Assembly (NCBI RefSeq): GCF_001522545.3
Contig: NC_031774.1
Span: 21,246,370 to 21,310,369, forward strand
DNA: 64,000 nucleotides
Source of the DNA: Parus major
Taxonomy: Eukaryota; Chordata; Aves; Passeriformes; Paridae
Direction of reading: 5' to 3'
Shown here: one piece after another, positions 1 through 13,400 of the stretch
Layout of the letters: the number at the start of each line of letters is the position of its first letter
Position numbering within the stretch: position 1 is the first letter of the stretch
The notes under the pieces: model-generated
The model's input: the letters and a program-made list of their open reading frames with translations, nothing else
The model's database searches: none
What the model was told of the DNA's origin: nothing
Made by a program: the position numbers and the translations under genes

Positions 1-3000
1 GTACACTAGTGGCTAGCATGAACAGTGTTTTTAGTTTAGCAGCTTTCCAACTTCTTGCCTACCACTCCAAATGGTGTAGGGTTTGGAATATGACTATTGA
101 TGCAAAACTGAAATGAAAACCAGAACTAGAAGATGATACATACATCTGTCACTGATTATAACAATGATTATGCCATGCTTACCCAAAATATAATTTCCTA
201 GAAGAGCAAGAGATGTTTCTTTCAGTGGACTTGCTAGGGCCAGGCTTTGTGGACTCTCAGAACAGGGGTTTTTAGACAGGCTGTTTTGGAACTTAAAAAA
301 GATGATGTATATGTATGTCAGCTCTTTAGTTACGCATATACTAATTTCAAAGAAAGTTCTTGAGATGGGAGTCTGTTCCAGGTGAGGACTAATTATTTTG
401 TGAAATACCATGTATCCAGAGCTGCTGAAGACTGGCCAGTGGGAACTTCCCAGGGTAGAACATCTCCAGCCCAATGCGAGTGCATGTATTGATTTATTAG
501 GAGTGAGGTGCTCTCAGAGTATATGTGGTGTTACTGGATACCTTCCCTTATTTTTTGTCCCCTGACTTTTAGGGCTGTAGGGGAAAAGGCAAAGATGGGT
601 GTTGACTTCTTTATCTAAAATTAGCCAATGCTGCAATACTTCCATTCAGGCAAACATTTACTTTGTGGGCTCACACACAAGTTGCCTGGGCACTCTTCTT
701 GCTTCTCTCCTGGAGACAGCAGATGGCTGAAGTGGGAAGCTACTACAGTTAGTCTGACTACTGAGTAAATGTGTATAATCACACTTAGGTGCCGGTGCAG
801 CTTTCTTGTATAGACAATAACTTATTTCTATCCTACTTGCTTTGCCTTCTTTAAGCTCTGCCAACTGCAGTCAATTTGTAACTTTTGTTGGAAGGCAGTC
901 TGTAGTAGAAACAAAATTCAAAAGCTTAATCTACACTTGGAGTCAAACTAGCTTGGGCACATCAAGTTGAAATTTAGTTAAACAGACACAGCTTTGGAGT
1001 GGTTAAAACTGCAACATTTTCCTACAGTATGGAAGCTTGAGATGAATGTAATCAATGTGAAAATAGTGACTTTCTAATGTACATGCTTTAGGTAATCCAA
1101 AATGTGGAGGGAAATAAGGTGGCTGAATCTCGACTTCTGTGATGTTGGTCCTATCAATTGCCTTTACCCACCTCTTCTCCCTTCTTTTACAATGTAGGGT
1201 CTAAGTTATGCTTTCCGCTCTGGCAGATTCCTGTCAGGACAGCCTTTCTGGCCAAACTGCCCACGAGGATTCAGTAAATGGGCAGTAACCAGAGGTGGCT
1301 GAACTGGGTGCTACTGGTGAGTAGCAGGGCAGGTCTGTGTTAGTGCACGTTTCCCGTTGCAGTCCATGGGTGCTGACCTAGATGGCCTCTCCAGCAGTGC
1401 AGCTGTAGATGGGAAATCCATTTGCTTTGAATGGGAGGGAGCTGAGCCAGGTGGCTTCTCTCAAAGGGCCTTAGGAAGAGAAGTGTGGCCTGACAAAAAT
1501 AGGGTTTTAATTAGATGTTGGAAAGCAGTCCTTGTACTGTGTTTGTTCTTCAAGATGGTGTGGGAGCATGGAGCAGAAGAGAGTTATCCTTCTCCACATG
1601 GAACCACTAATTAAATGGTGGTCTCAGCGTCATCTTGCAAGGAGTTCCCTTATTGCTAAGAAAAACCAGCTGTGTACTTTATCCTCATACCTATGCCTTT
1701 TCCAACAGCAGAAATAGAACAGGGATGTGTATCAACCAGGAGTCTGTTTCTGTAGGTGATGGCTCAAACACTACTTTTGTCCTGATGGGATTTTGTAATT
1801 TTTATGTGCATCAGATTTATTTAAATTTCTCACATTCTGTTCTGGAGGCTACTTTAACCTCTGGACTACAGGTTATTTTAATTTGAACTAGGGCCTATAA
1901 AGGGAAAAAAAAATCCTGTTACTCACACTTCAGTTAGAAATCCCTGATCTTCAGCTTATGTCTCATGCTCCAGCTGATTCCATTACCATTTACCTAAGCA
2001 GTGGATTCAATAAATGAGTAAATATCCTTGACTGAAACTACTTGTACTTTACCAAGTCTGTAAAGGGCTACAGGTGCTTTTTGGAGTCCCTGCCTCATGG
2101 AGCATGTGTTTTTGGCTGCAGCTGCTAGAAGTGGAATAATTTGCAGTGTCAGAAAACAGTATTTAAAAATGCTGAGCTTGTTATCTGGGAATAAAACCAT
2201 TAAGTCTATAATTTCTGAGTTGGAAGAAGAAGAAACAATCAGAGTGTTACAGGGAATGGCTCTTCTTTAGATGCCTCACTAACTATAGTGAAAGAAATAA
2301 CCCTTTTCACCGAGTCACTGAGGTTGAATGTTTTCCACATGGGTCAGCTTAGAACTTGTCCAGCTACTGTTGTGATCCTTACAGGGAGGGATCCTGGTAC
2401 TCTTTTCACTGTACTCCTGTTTGCTTCATTGTTTTGGTGAAGCAGCAATGACTTGTGTGATGATACATAATGCAAATCTCAGGTCAGCAAGGCTGAAACT
2501 GAAGCTTGTTAGTTCTTGAACTAAAGGGAGTGTGCTGTCCTGCAGGGCTGTGGTGTGTCTGGCTGAATGGGTAACAATACTGCTACAAGTTTGGTGGCAG
2601 GAAATGGGCTTGATTTCTTGATTTCTTCCCTAAAGTCTGATTTTTATTGGTCATTTGGACCCTTGATTCATCTTTCATTATATGACTTTATTTCTCTACC
2701 AAACCCATCACTCACACTTTCCTAATGGTGGCTGGATAGGAAGTGGCAAAAGCAGTGTGACACAGACACTTGGTTTTCTCAATAAAATTCCCTGTCTTTG
2801 ACAGTGCAGCAACCAGAGCTTTGTTTAGTAGCTGGAGCATCCCTTGTGTGCAGTATGCATATCCTTATATGCTGGAGTTATGGCATCTTGCAAATGAACC
2901 CTGAAACTAGGGAAGGGATAAACATATATGTATGTTTACATATATGTTCATCTGTGGTCATCTGTGAATCTCACTTAAATCAGGGATATGACTGGATCTT

Positions 3001-4415
3001 TCCTTCTAGCCTGTTACTGAATTGTTGCTGGACCATTCAAACTCAAGTAGAATTCAAGAGCATTCAAACCTTTGCTGGCAGTTTCATCTTTTGTTATTAC
3101 CTCCACTTATTTACAGATAGCAGGCATAGAGATTGAAGGGGTTATAGCATGTCTGAGCTGTTAGTACTCAAATAGAAATATTCTGGCTGCAGTTTGCATG
3201 CCAACTGGTAGAGGGGATCTGCAAGTGGTAACTAATCAAATCATCTGCAAACACATCTCCTTCTGGTGCTCCGAAGGGAAGTTATTGCTGAATCCCAATG
3301 CCAGACAGCACCTCTATGCTGTGAGTTTCATTCAGGTAGAGGTTGACATGAGAATTAAACCAGCACTCCCAGTTAGTTCACTGTTCTGAAACATTAAACA
3401 AGTCCAGTTATTTGGCCATGCTTACATTCAACAATAAGCAGTAGAAGGACAAACCAAGCTGTTCTGATCTGATCAAAGGACAGACAGAAAAAATCTGGTA
3501 TGTTGTGTGGCTGCTTGGAGAGTGAGAGCAGAGACAGGTAAATGAGGTTAGACAGGAGAGCTAAAAATGTAAGGATGTTGAGGTGTAGGCATTGGGTTTG
3601 GTGAGAACAAAAAGCTGATGAGAAAAGAAGTGGTGCTGAATGTACTTGAGGAAAAAGTGGTTGGAAAAGCAGTTTCTGTATGGAGGAATTGCTATTTACT
3701 GAGATGATCAGCTACTAGTGTGGTGAGAGCCCTGGAATAATCTGTCAAACTAATGGCATGTTGAGTCACTCACAGCTTCGCAGCTTGTGGAAAAGAATCC
3801 TAGAAAGACTTGAAGCTTGACACAGATCCAGTCACCCACAGGTGAGAAAGTTTAAGCTGTAGAAGCCCAGCTTGCAATTGATGTCTGGATCAGTCACTCA
3901 TACTTGCTGCTGGGGAGCACCATGGTCATAGGGATCTGAAATCTGCTGGAGGATCACTAGCAGACACCTGTTGCCTGTGTCCTAAAATCTGTTTTCTTGG
4001 ATGCTTACAGGGTTGGAGATACCTTTTATTTTACTGTATACTTAAAACTAAGGTGGCAGCTGGTTTAATAGTCATAAACCAGCTTTTTTCAGTTAAATGG
4101 CTTGGAAATCTCTTAGCCCACAAAGCCTCTGAAGAAGTGTATTGGGACAGAGGACTGGCTTGAGAAGGGGTGCTGAACCTGATTCTTGAAACACATTAGG
4201 CTCCTAATTCCATCTCTTTCTCTCCTTTCTTACCTATGGAAAGGTTTTAGTGTGAGTTTTTAAGGTGATTTCATAAAAGCTGTACACCTATTCCAAAGAC
4301 TTTGATGTGTTTCTGTCTGGAATGAGTACTTTAATAGCCTGCATAGGAAAACACCCATTGCAGTTCCTTCTGTGAAGCAACTAATGTAGATTTGTCTTTC
4401 TTTTTGTTGTTGCAG
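1..4415 (+). other. HSD17B12: HSD17B12 intron 1 (3' part)
   Basis: AT-rich intron sequence, entered at the window edge. It contains one short inverted repeat near 2921 and scattered stop-rich frames. I recognise no transposable element, RNA gene or coding segment. It ends in a clear T-rich tract and CAG. Confidence 0.85.
2921..2948. repeat. Short inverted repeat
   Basis: AACATATATG (2921-2930) and its exact reverse complement CATATATGTT (2939-2948) enclose an 8-base loop. It is low-complexity AT sequence and too short for a microRNA hairpin. Confidence 0.7.
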
Positions 4416-4462
4416 TGGTCACAGGAGCTACTGATGGGATTGGAAAAGCCTATGCAGAAGAG
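4416..4462 (+). CDS. HSD17B12: HSD17B12 exon 2 (NADP-binding motif)
   Basis: The 47-base exon is bounded by a T-rich tract ending TTGCAG and the donor GTAAGA. It begins with the last two bases of a split Val codon (phase 1) and encodes VVTGATDGIGKAYAEE. This carries TGxxxGIG, the Rossmann-fold dinucleotide-binding turn of classical SDRs. It ends in phase 0. Confidence 0.96.
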
Positions 4463-7400
4463 GTAAGAATTCTTATAATTTGCAAGTCTGTCCTGATTCT
4501 TGGCAATATGTCAAGCTGTCTCAACTCTGTCAAGCTGCATATGATATCTCCTCACCTTATCGTAACATAGATACCTGTGGAGAAAGAGGTCTTCTACCTT
4601 GCCTCCCTCTGGTAACCAGCCAAAAGTTGTATCTCTGTTTGTCAGTTTTGTTTATTTGTGAACTATATTTTCAGCTCTTACCTTGTCCTTCAGTTTTTAA
4701 CTTTTCTAGTTTTTAAAAGAATTTTAACTTTCTCAGCCCTTGGTATTTCCTTTTGGTATTTCCATGCACTGACTAAATGGCATTTACAGCTGCCAGCAGT
4801 ATGTTCCAATTATTTCCTCAAGTTCATAAAGTCTCTGAAGCTGGGTTTTACCTTTTTTCTGTACTTTTGCTCTTGATGGATATGTGGGCTCCAAATATAT
4901 TTCACGTGATGGACTGTATTGCTTAAGACAGAAAGTGCCTGTTAGTATAGGGTAATTTAGCCTGTAAGCTCAGAGAACATAATGACAAATAGTGCTGACT
5001 ACAACAATTTATACCAAAAATAACTTTAAACTCAGCACTTGTATCAAAGTGAGCTTGTCTGTGCTCGTTTTTGTGTTCTCTGAAACACCAGCATGATTTT
5101 GTGTGAGATCAGCGGTGAGAGATTCCTTTTTCTTTGATGTTGTTTTGTTTTTGTTTTGTTTTGCAAAGCCCACAGGGAAAATGGCATTCCTCTTCATGGA
5201 TAGTCCTTGTCCTTTGGATTCCTGTCATCCTGATATGCCTTGCCCTGCTACCTCACCCCTAGCCCCCAAATTCCTTTCTATTTTGCAGGAAGTAGTTACC
5301 TCACAGTACTGGTTCAAGGAAGGGGAATGGAATCAGGTGCCAGCAGCACCTGATCCTGGTTTATTGTTCACAGCTCATACCAGGTGCCAGGTATCTCAGT
5401 TACATGGCACCAAAGCAAACGATGCAACACTTAATTTTAACTGTCTGGAGCAAGTGGAAGGAGGTCACTGTGCCCACAGCAGAGCATTATTAGGAAGAAG
5501 TCCTCTAGTGTGGGAGGCACCCTCTGAACATCATGGGAGATTAGTTTCAGGATCTGTGTGTGAAGATACTGGGTGAATAAAACTACAGCTTGCTTTATGT
5601 TCTGTAATGTCTCTAAGAACTAGGCTTCTTTCAAGCATGAATGTCTGCTGCTGGCTGACTCCTGCATTCAAACCCCCATTAGGAAAGCCATCTTGAGTAT
5701 AAGATACTGTTGGAAAACCTTGTCTATTACAGCTGCCTTGTAGTGGTTGCTATAAGCAAAGAGCACCCCAAAAGCACCCCAAAGGGTACTGATACTCATT
5801 CTTGGGCTACAGAATAAAATGCACTGCTCATGAGTTGTATTTATTATTGGTACTTATGTGTTTATTTAGAGTAAAACACAAATCCATCCTTTGACAGCTT
5901 AGACAGATGAAGAAAACTTGATAAAGTCAAGTGTGGATGTAGAGTGAAAGGTGGAATACCTGAAAAGATGTCTCAGTTTTTAAATTAACTCCAGAAATAT
6001 CTCCAGGCTGCCAGCAGAGGCTTGATTTTCTACTAAAAATTCTCTTCTGGCTACTATAAATTCCACTGGCATATGGCTGCTTGGGCCCTGATGGCTGTGA
6101 TTATAGTCATGCAGACAACTTCCTTTTTCTTGCAGGGATTGTTGAGAATTGCCTTTTTGCAAGTTTGACATGGTGTCACTGGAAAGTGATGGACGAGCTT
6201 TATGAGTGCGTGGAATCTTGGGTTATACTCTGCTCTGTAGATTATTTTCCTTTTCCAAGCAAAGAACTGTTTTCACATTTTCACTCTTGCAGTATTAAGA
6301 CCTTTAATTTTTGCCCAGCAGTGATATTCTTATCGTTGCTAGATCACCCCTTTGTGAAAAGTTTCATAGTCTGAGGATGTGGTCAGGAGTCAGTATTCAT
6401 TGCCCCTCTATCATTATCTTCTGCTTGCTTTTGAAAATCATTAGTATAAATTCAATCTTAGCCGTATTTATGCTCTGGTGATAAACTAGGGGTTGCAATG
6501 ATCCCATTGCATACTTTGTAGTACTCTACTGTGCCCATCTGTTGAGTATAGCATTTTTAGAATCTCTTGCTATGTCTACTCTAACAACAGCTTTAACCTT
6601 GCTTTGGTTGGCTGTTGATGTCATTGTTTTCCATCCTGGAGAGAAAGGGTTTGAACAGCAGCTGTGTTTTGTTACCAGAATGGAAAATGTGGTAGTCACT
6701 AACCTGGCATTTAAGGAAATCAAACGCCTCCATTCATCAGCTCCATTAGAATGGTGACCCTTGCTTGCATCAATCCTTAGGCTACAAGGGTATCTTCCCA
6801 ACATATGCTACTCTAGGTGAGTTTTTATGTAAAATTTTAAGGACTTGTCATTCAGCTATTCCAGGACCTGAAGGATATTGACCAAAGGGACAAGTATAAT
6901 AACAGGTTATCTACAAAGCAAATGGGTCTTCCTTGATTCCTATATAAAAATATAATTAGTAACTGGGATTTTGGGGATCATTATCTCTCTTTGGATGATT
7001 GTGGTTCCTTTCAGCCAGCTAGGTTGAAAGTGAAGGTAGAGTACTCATCACGCACCTTAATTGAACCTGCTCTCAAGTGCTGTATCTTTTCCAAATTTGA
7101 TTACTTCTCTTAGTGATATTTGTTCCTAGTTACTGGGTCTTTTGTTGGGTGTTTTATGTGCTGTCTACTTAGAACTCACTTGCAAAAGGGTTTCTGCTTT
7201 CAGATGTACTTCTCAGAATGCATCCCTTTAGTATGAACATAGCAGAGATTTCTCCCAAGCTCACCCTTGTGGAAATTCTCTAAATATGGTGAGGTTCCAC
7301 TGACTGGATGTATTGGCATCATTTTACTTCTTGGCTTTTGAGACAACTACAGCTGAACACTTTTCCATTAAGCCCAGGTACTTACTGAAGCATTCTGAGC

Positions 7401-10400
7401 CCAAAGGTCATGACTGCTGAAAAGAGAGCAAACTGTTCTGTTGCCAGTCTGGAGCTTTGCATCCACGAGGAAGATCTCTCAGGCTCTTTTTGCCTCATGG
7501 ACCACAGTTATTTTGGATTCTGAATAGATTACTGTTAGATTGTCCTAGCAGGTTGGGTAATCAAAGCCTTCACTGCTTGGATCCTATGGAAGGAGAGTGC
7601 TATTCCCTTTTTTCTGATGCCTTCCAAACCTACTCTGGGCTTCATGTAAAGCTTATCTGGAGGTGGCTGGATGTGTTCATCCCTTTTAGACAGTAATTCT
7701 TGTAACACCACGTCATTTCCTTGAGCAGAAGGCTTAAGTTGCCTGTAAGCCTGAACCTGGCAGCTGTCTGCTAGTGATTCCTATGGTGTCTTTTGTTACA
7801 CCAAAGCTCACTCTAAGCTCATGAGATCCAGTATGAGATGTCTCCTGCTTATAGGATAGTAGTACCTCTGGGAGTAAAGTACAAAATTCACTGATGGACT
7901 CTGCCATACCTGTCTCTGACAGAATCACTACTGCTTTGCATTCTCCTGCTAGAGAAATAGATGCCATGAAGCCACTTCAGGTTGTTGCTATACAATGCTG
8001 TGTTGTTTGAGGTTTTTGGGTCTGTGTGTTTTGTTGATTGGTTGGGATTTTTTTAAAATTCCATTGTAAATCCATTTTCATCAGATTCTGAAGGCAGTGA
8101 AGGAGTTTTATGGGAGCGATGACAACATACGTGTTTTTGATATGTAGGTATTAAGTCTCTGAAAGGCAGTGCCACTTTGAACTGTGGATAGATATATTGT
8201 TTCTACTTATAATAGTCACAAACATAATTTTCATTTTAGAGTCATTCAGATATGTAACTGTCTTTCTGTCTTCCTCAAGTTTTCAATTAAATTGTTAGAG
8301 CCCATTTTAAACCTGCAGTGGTAGGTCTGATTTGATGACCAGGTTTTTCTCTGCCCACAGCTCAAGTTCCACAGATAGCTTCCCTAAAAGTTGCAGAAGT
8401 AAATTAATACTTGTGAGTAGTACAAAGTCAGAGAGGAGCCTTACTATAGGGAGGAAGTATTGAGTTGCAACTTCGGTGTTCAAGTGACCACGGATATCTT
8501 AATTTGGCATATTAAACTTAATGTCTTTGCTTGGACTTGCAGAGGTAGTGTAAAAGTTTTGTAACATAGCTACTATTTGTTATTTTATGAGTATGTCTAT
8601 CCACTTTTACTAGATGACTGAAAAGATAATGTGGTGTGAAGGGAATTAAGTAAGAAAGAACACGGAAGTATTTGTCCTGGTTTTTCCTTTTGTGTCTCTA
8701 TTGAAAACTGTGTTTTTTTCAGACTTGCTGATCATATATTGTCGTGGTATTTTATGAATCTTGCAATTCCTTTGATTAGGATACTAACTTGGAAGTGACT
8801 TATGACTATTCTAATGTCTCCTCTTTCGTCTTCTTGCAGTTAGCAAAACGTGGAATGAAGGTGGTTCTAATCAGTAGGTCAAAAGAAAAACTGGACCAGG
8901 TTTCTGCTGAAATAAGTGAGTTAAAACTTTTTTCCTACACTTCACTGGCATGCTTCTAAATAAATACAATTGCACATGAATTTCATACATGCTAATATAT
9001 ACAGCTCTGATTTTGAAAATGCTTTGCTCTTGTGCACAGTGCAAATGTTACAGATATAAGTGGTAAAGGCCTTGCAGATCACTTTTACAGCTGTTCATAT
9101 TTAACTTGTGAGAACAATAGAGGTTAGTTCTGGAATAAGTACTCCTAAAACTCTTAGTCTTCCATAAGAACAGCCTACGAGGCCAGACTGAAATCCACCT
9201 TTTCACGTAGTAGTAGCCGTCTAAAATCATAATAAGGTAAGAAACATGCAGTCATTTCCCCATCTGAATATTCCCTTAGTTTGAAGCAAGTTTGATTTCA
9301 TGGGCTCCAGCCATATGTGGTTTCTTTGCAACTAGAAGGTGCTCAAAGCATTTCCCTTGTGTTACTTGTTGTCTTACCAAGTGCACAAATTTATTGTGGG
9401 TAGCTTGCCCCTCCTCTCTCTTTTTTGTTTTGTTTGAATAAACTACTCAAAGATTAGATTATAGACCTGTAATCTTTGTTGAGGTGATGAGTGTTCACAG
9501 TCATAATAATATTTGGAATGAGTTAATGTGTTTAAGAATCTGTATTTGGGATTGTTCCTTCATTAAGTGTGTAGCAAGTGGCTGTAATGGAAAAATAAGG
9601 GAGCAACTTTAGTGTTTCTATCACAAATGGATATTGGTACAGGACCAGTTAGGAAAAAGCTTCCTCAAGTCTCGTGCTGACAAATGATTTTCCAATCAGT
9701 GCAAAGTATAATCTAACCTACAAGAATTCCTTTTCTAATCTAGATCTCTTTTATTAAGGCATATTTCACGCAAGGTTATTAGTTTGTGCAGAGTATGTCA
9801 AGATAAAGTGAGAAATGTAACCATGTGAAAAGGTTTTGATAAGCAGGAGTAGGAGTTGTAGACTATAAAGCAGGTTTCTCAGCATAATGATGTTGGGCAA
9901 AGAAACCTGTAAGATCATGCTTTTGTGTTACCCTCCGTTGTCTTGCTTAGGCTTTCTAAAATGGTTTGTGTACATAATGCAAATAATGGCAAGAACTGCT
10001 CTCTTTCCAAGGTCATAAATGTACAGTTTTGGCTTAGGTTTACTAAATATTTCTGTGAATTTATTAGTAGCACTGCTTTACTATAAAGCATAATCCCCCT
10101 AAGTCACTAGTTAAAACACTGTCCTGTACTAACTTGTAGGGGACTGCTGAGTGAAAGTAAGGATGACTGAAAAAATCAAGGAGTTCAGCTTGCTGAACAG
10201 TAGCTGTTGTACTAGATCTGTGAAAGTCAGAGCATACAATTCTATTGATATAAATGTCACTATTTCTGATTTTTAGTGTCCAATGTAAGACGGCATATTT
10301 CTGGATGTCTGTTTTCTGGACAGAAAATTATTATTTTCTATGTGTATCTTTAAATTGTAAAGAGCAATCCTTCTTAGAGCAAAGCTGTCATCAAGTTCTA

Positions 10401-13400
10401 TCTTCACTGATTTGGAAGTAATTGGCATTGTTCATTAGTATCCTGCATTTAAGGTTGTCAGTGCATTGTCTGGACCTACCGTGATGCTCTGATCAGTCCA
10501 GTGACAATGTAAATGCAGCAGAATAGGTGTCACTGCCTGGGTAACCTGTGTAACTGATGATGCTTGCTGCCAATACATAAAGAATCTACAACAAGGTGGT
10601 GTTTTTCGGTGGTTCACTGCAGTAGCTGGATGACAGTTTGCTGCATGTGTGGGCATGTGCAGTCACGTTTCTAGCAACGTTACATAAAGTTGTTTTCCTA
10701 AGTCAAACTATAACTGAAAGAAGTTTCTACAAATAATCTTGTTCTGGAATCAAACACCTATGCATGAAGTGTCAAGCTTCCTGAAAGTGGTCATAACCCT
10801 TTCTGTAACAGTCTGGGTATCTCTTCTTCCCTGGGAATTAAACATGATGCTGACAAGACCGATAAATCTACTGCTTTGAGCTTCAGCACTTACATGATAG
10901 CTGTTGGGGAAGGTTCTCAGATTAAAAAAAATAGGTACATGTACCTATGTGAAGCAGCCTGTAATACATAATTAGTGTTAGGCTTCACCCAAACATTTTT
11001 CTGCTTCCTTTCCTAAACCATTCTGAAATGAGATGACTCACGCTGGGTTTTCAGAACACTTCTTTTGACAACACTGAGCTACTGAAAAGTCTGTCTTGTT
11101 CATTGTGGCGTATACTGAAGGATTAGGATAGTCTGCATGATCAAGCAAGCCCGAGTTGCACTTTCAGATCCTGCTAGGTTTTAGCTGGGCAGAATTGTCT
11201 TGTGTTCAGTCTCATGTGGTCTCAGCAGTCTGCTCAGATGTTGTCATATATAAGGTGGGTGACTTTTTTAATCTAAGGCTGTAATTACTTGAGTGGTCTG
11301 TCCTTGCAGGCTTCTAAGGTAGCTTTAAACTACTTTAATGGTGGTCCATTGTTCTTCAAATTGGCATGAGCTTTCTTCTCTTTAGGGAAGAATGGCTGTT
11401 TAACTAATTCCAGTTCTTTTGTGTGGTTCTGTGCATGTTTTTGGTTTTGACCTCCTTTTCACTAATCAGTCTCATGCTTATCCTACTGAATGGATAGGTG
11501 CACTCTGCCACAAATAATGAGAGGGCTTTTGAGGCTCAGGTGTGTTCATTCTGTTTCAGAAGACTCTTCTGCTCATAGGGTAGACTTCTGCTAGGAGTAA
11601 CATCTATTTACAAAAAGCAAGTTGTATAACCACCATGATAAGGGAAATACTGATATGTCTTTCTGCATGTTAAATGCCAGCTGACCTGGAGCTGATATTT
11701 TTCATGTGTGTATGTGCATTAAAGTGGCTGAACTGATGTTACAGGAATGCCAGATGTTCTGAGTGTGCAGCTCAGTTTGAACAACAAAAATTAGTGGGTT
11801 AATTACAAGTCGTTAAAGACTTCAGAGGACTTTTCACTGTGTTTTCAAGCATGTTTTAATGCTATTTTTTCTTACAGAGTATTTAGGTTTTTTAGGATCT
11901 GCCATGAAAGAGAAATTTTGCTTTCTGTTCCCTAAGAAATAGAATATCAGCCACTGACTGAAGAAAAAATTTAGAATTTCCTCTTCAGTCATCATGGACA
12001 ACCTTTATGAGGAATTATGTAAGTTTTATGGAAACATATTTGTTCTTATAATCAAATTGTCATGCACAAGCACAGACTATTAAGGTCACTATAAAAATTG
12101 CTTGTCTTAGTTTAGTTCATGCTGCTTCACTGTTCCACCACTTTTCTGAAGTGTCTGTTTCATCACTTTGCTAAACACTTCCAAAGGTTCAGGGAGGATC
12201 AGAAAGACAATTTCTCTGTGAATGGAGACAATTGTTTGAGTGCCACATAATGAGTCTGTTCCTTGATTTGCTGTATTTAATAATAAGCATGGTCCAAGAC
12301 ATCTCAGGTGCTCTGTGCTGGCAGTTGGTTATCAAACCATGGATTTGAAGGCAGAAAGGCTTCAGTTACTGCACTGGATAGGTTTGTTCTGAGGAGAATT
12401 GGGAACTACTTTGCTGTAGAAACTCATTACCTGGGGGCTGCAATATGAAGAATGTAGTGCAGAACAGTTAAACAAGGAAAAACTTCAGTTTGTCTATAGG
12501 GAAATTGTCAAGAGAATTTGGTATTGATGTCCATTTATAGCTGGTACCTTCACAGGACAGGTCATGGAGTTGAGCATGAGCTGCAAGAGCCAGGAAAAAA
12601 ACTGTTATTGCTTGCTAGTGTTTGTACTTAAAAGTCTAAGTAGCTACTTGCTTGTAGGTGAGTACATATAAAAGCAGCATGGCAGATTTTGAGTTTGTCA
12701 TCAGTTACTATATAATGAAAGGAAATTTCTATTTACTGCTTTAAAGTTGGTGGTTTAGTGTTACATACACCCAGGTGATAAAATTGGCTCCAATTAAATT
12801 GTTTGAGTTATGAGAAATCCATTGTTTTTCCAATGTATTCTCACAAGTTAACATTTAATTGGAATACACTGTAAGCCTTTTGTACATTTTGGCAACTAAT
12901 GTCCAAAACTTTGATTCTGCTACATGCCTATAAGAAAATACATTTTCTTCTATAAGGAGATATAGATTTTTTGCAATTAAAATCTATGTAGCTATTTCAT
13001 TCCAATGCATTTCCTCAGCCCAGTGTGTAGTGTATCTAAGTTACTTGGTCATGGTAGTTTCATCTTGAACTACTCTTGAACCCTAAGATTTTGGGTATTG
13101 TAAACTGATAGCTGTTATGCTTATACTCAGGATCTCTTGTGTTCTTACCGCTCTGGTATGATTTTTGAGTACAAAAATGGGATGTGGTGCCAAACCCAGA
13201 GATGTTTCTTCCCCGTTTACTAGGTAGGTGTGTTTTACAGTTTTCTTCTGCTTTCTTGGTAACCAGATAGTGGGCAGCATTCTGAACCAGACCTGATGCT
13301 GACCCATGTGCTTGTGCCCCATCCCTTACCATGACCCACTGCAAGAAATGGGACATGCCCCCATGACAGATCTGATCCCTGCAGATGATCAGCTCCCTTG

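Noticed and set aside
5103..5576. 157-residue open frame in intron 2
   Set aside because: No recognisable domain, no codon bias, and it begins inside a TTTTG-type low-complexity tract. An open frame of this size is plausible by chance over 64 kb.
6526..6804. Overlapping open frames on both strands in intron 2, suspected degraded pseudogene
   Set aside because: Neither translation resembles a known family, and I see no poly(A) tail or flanking repeats.
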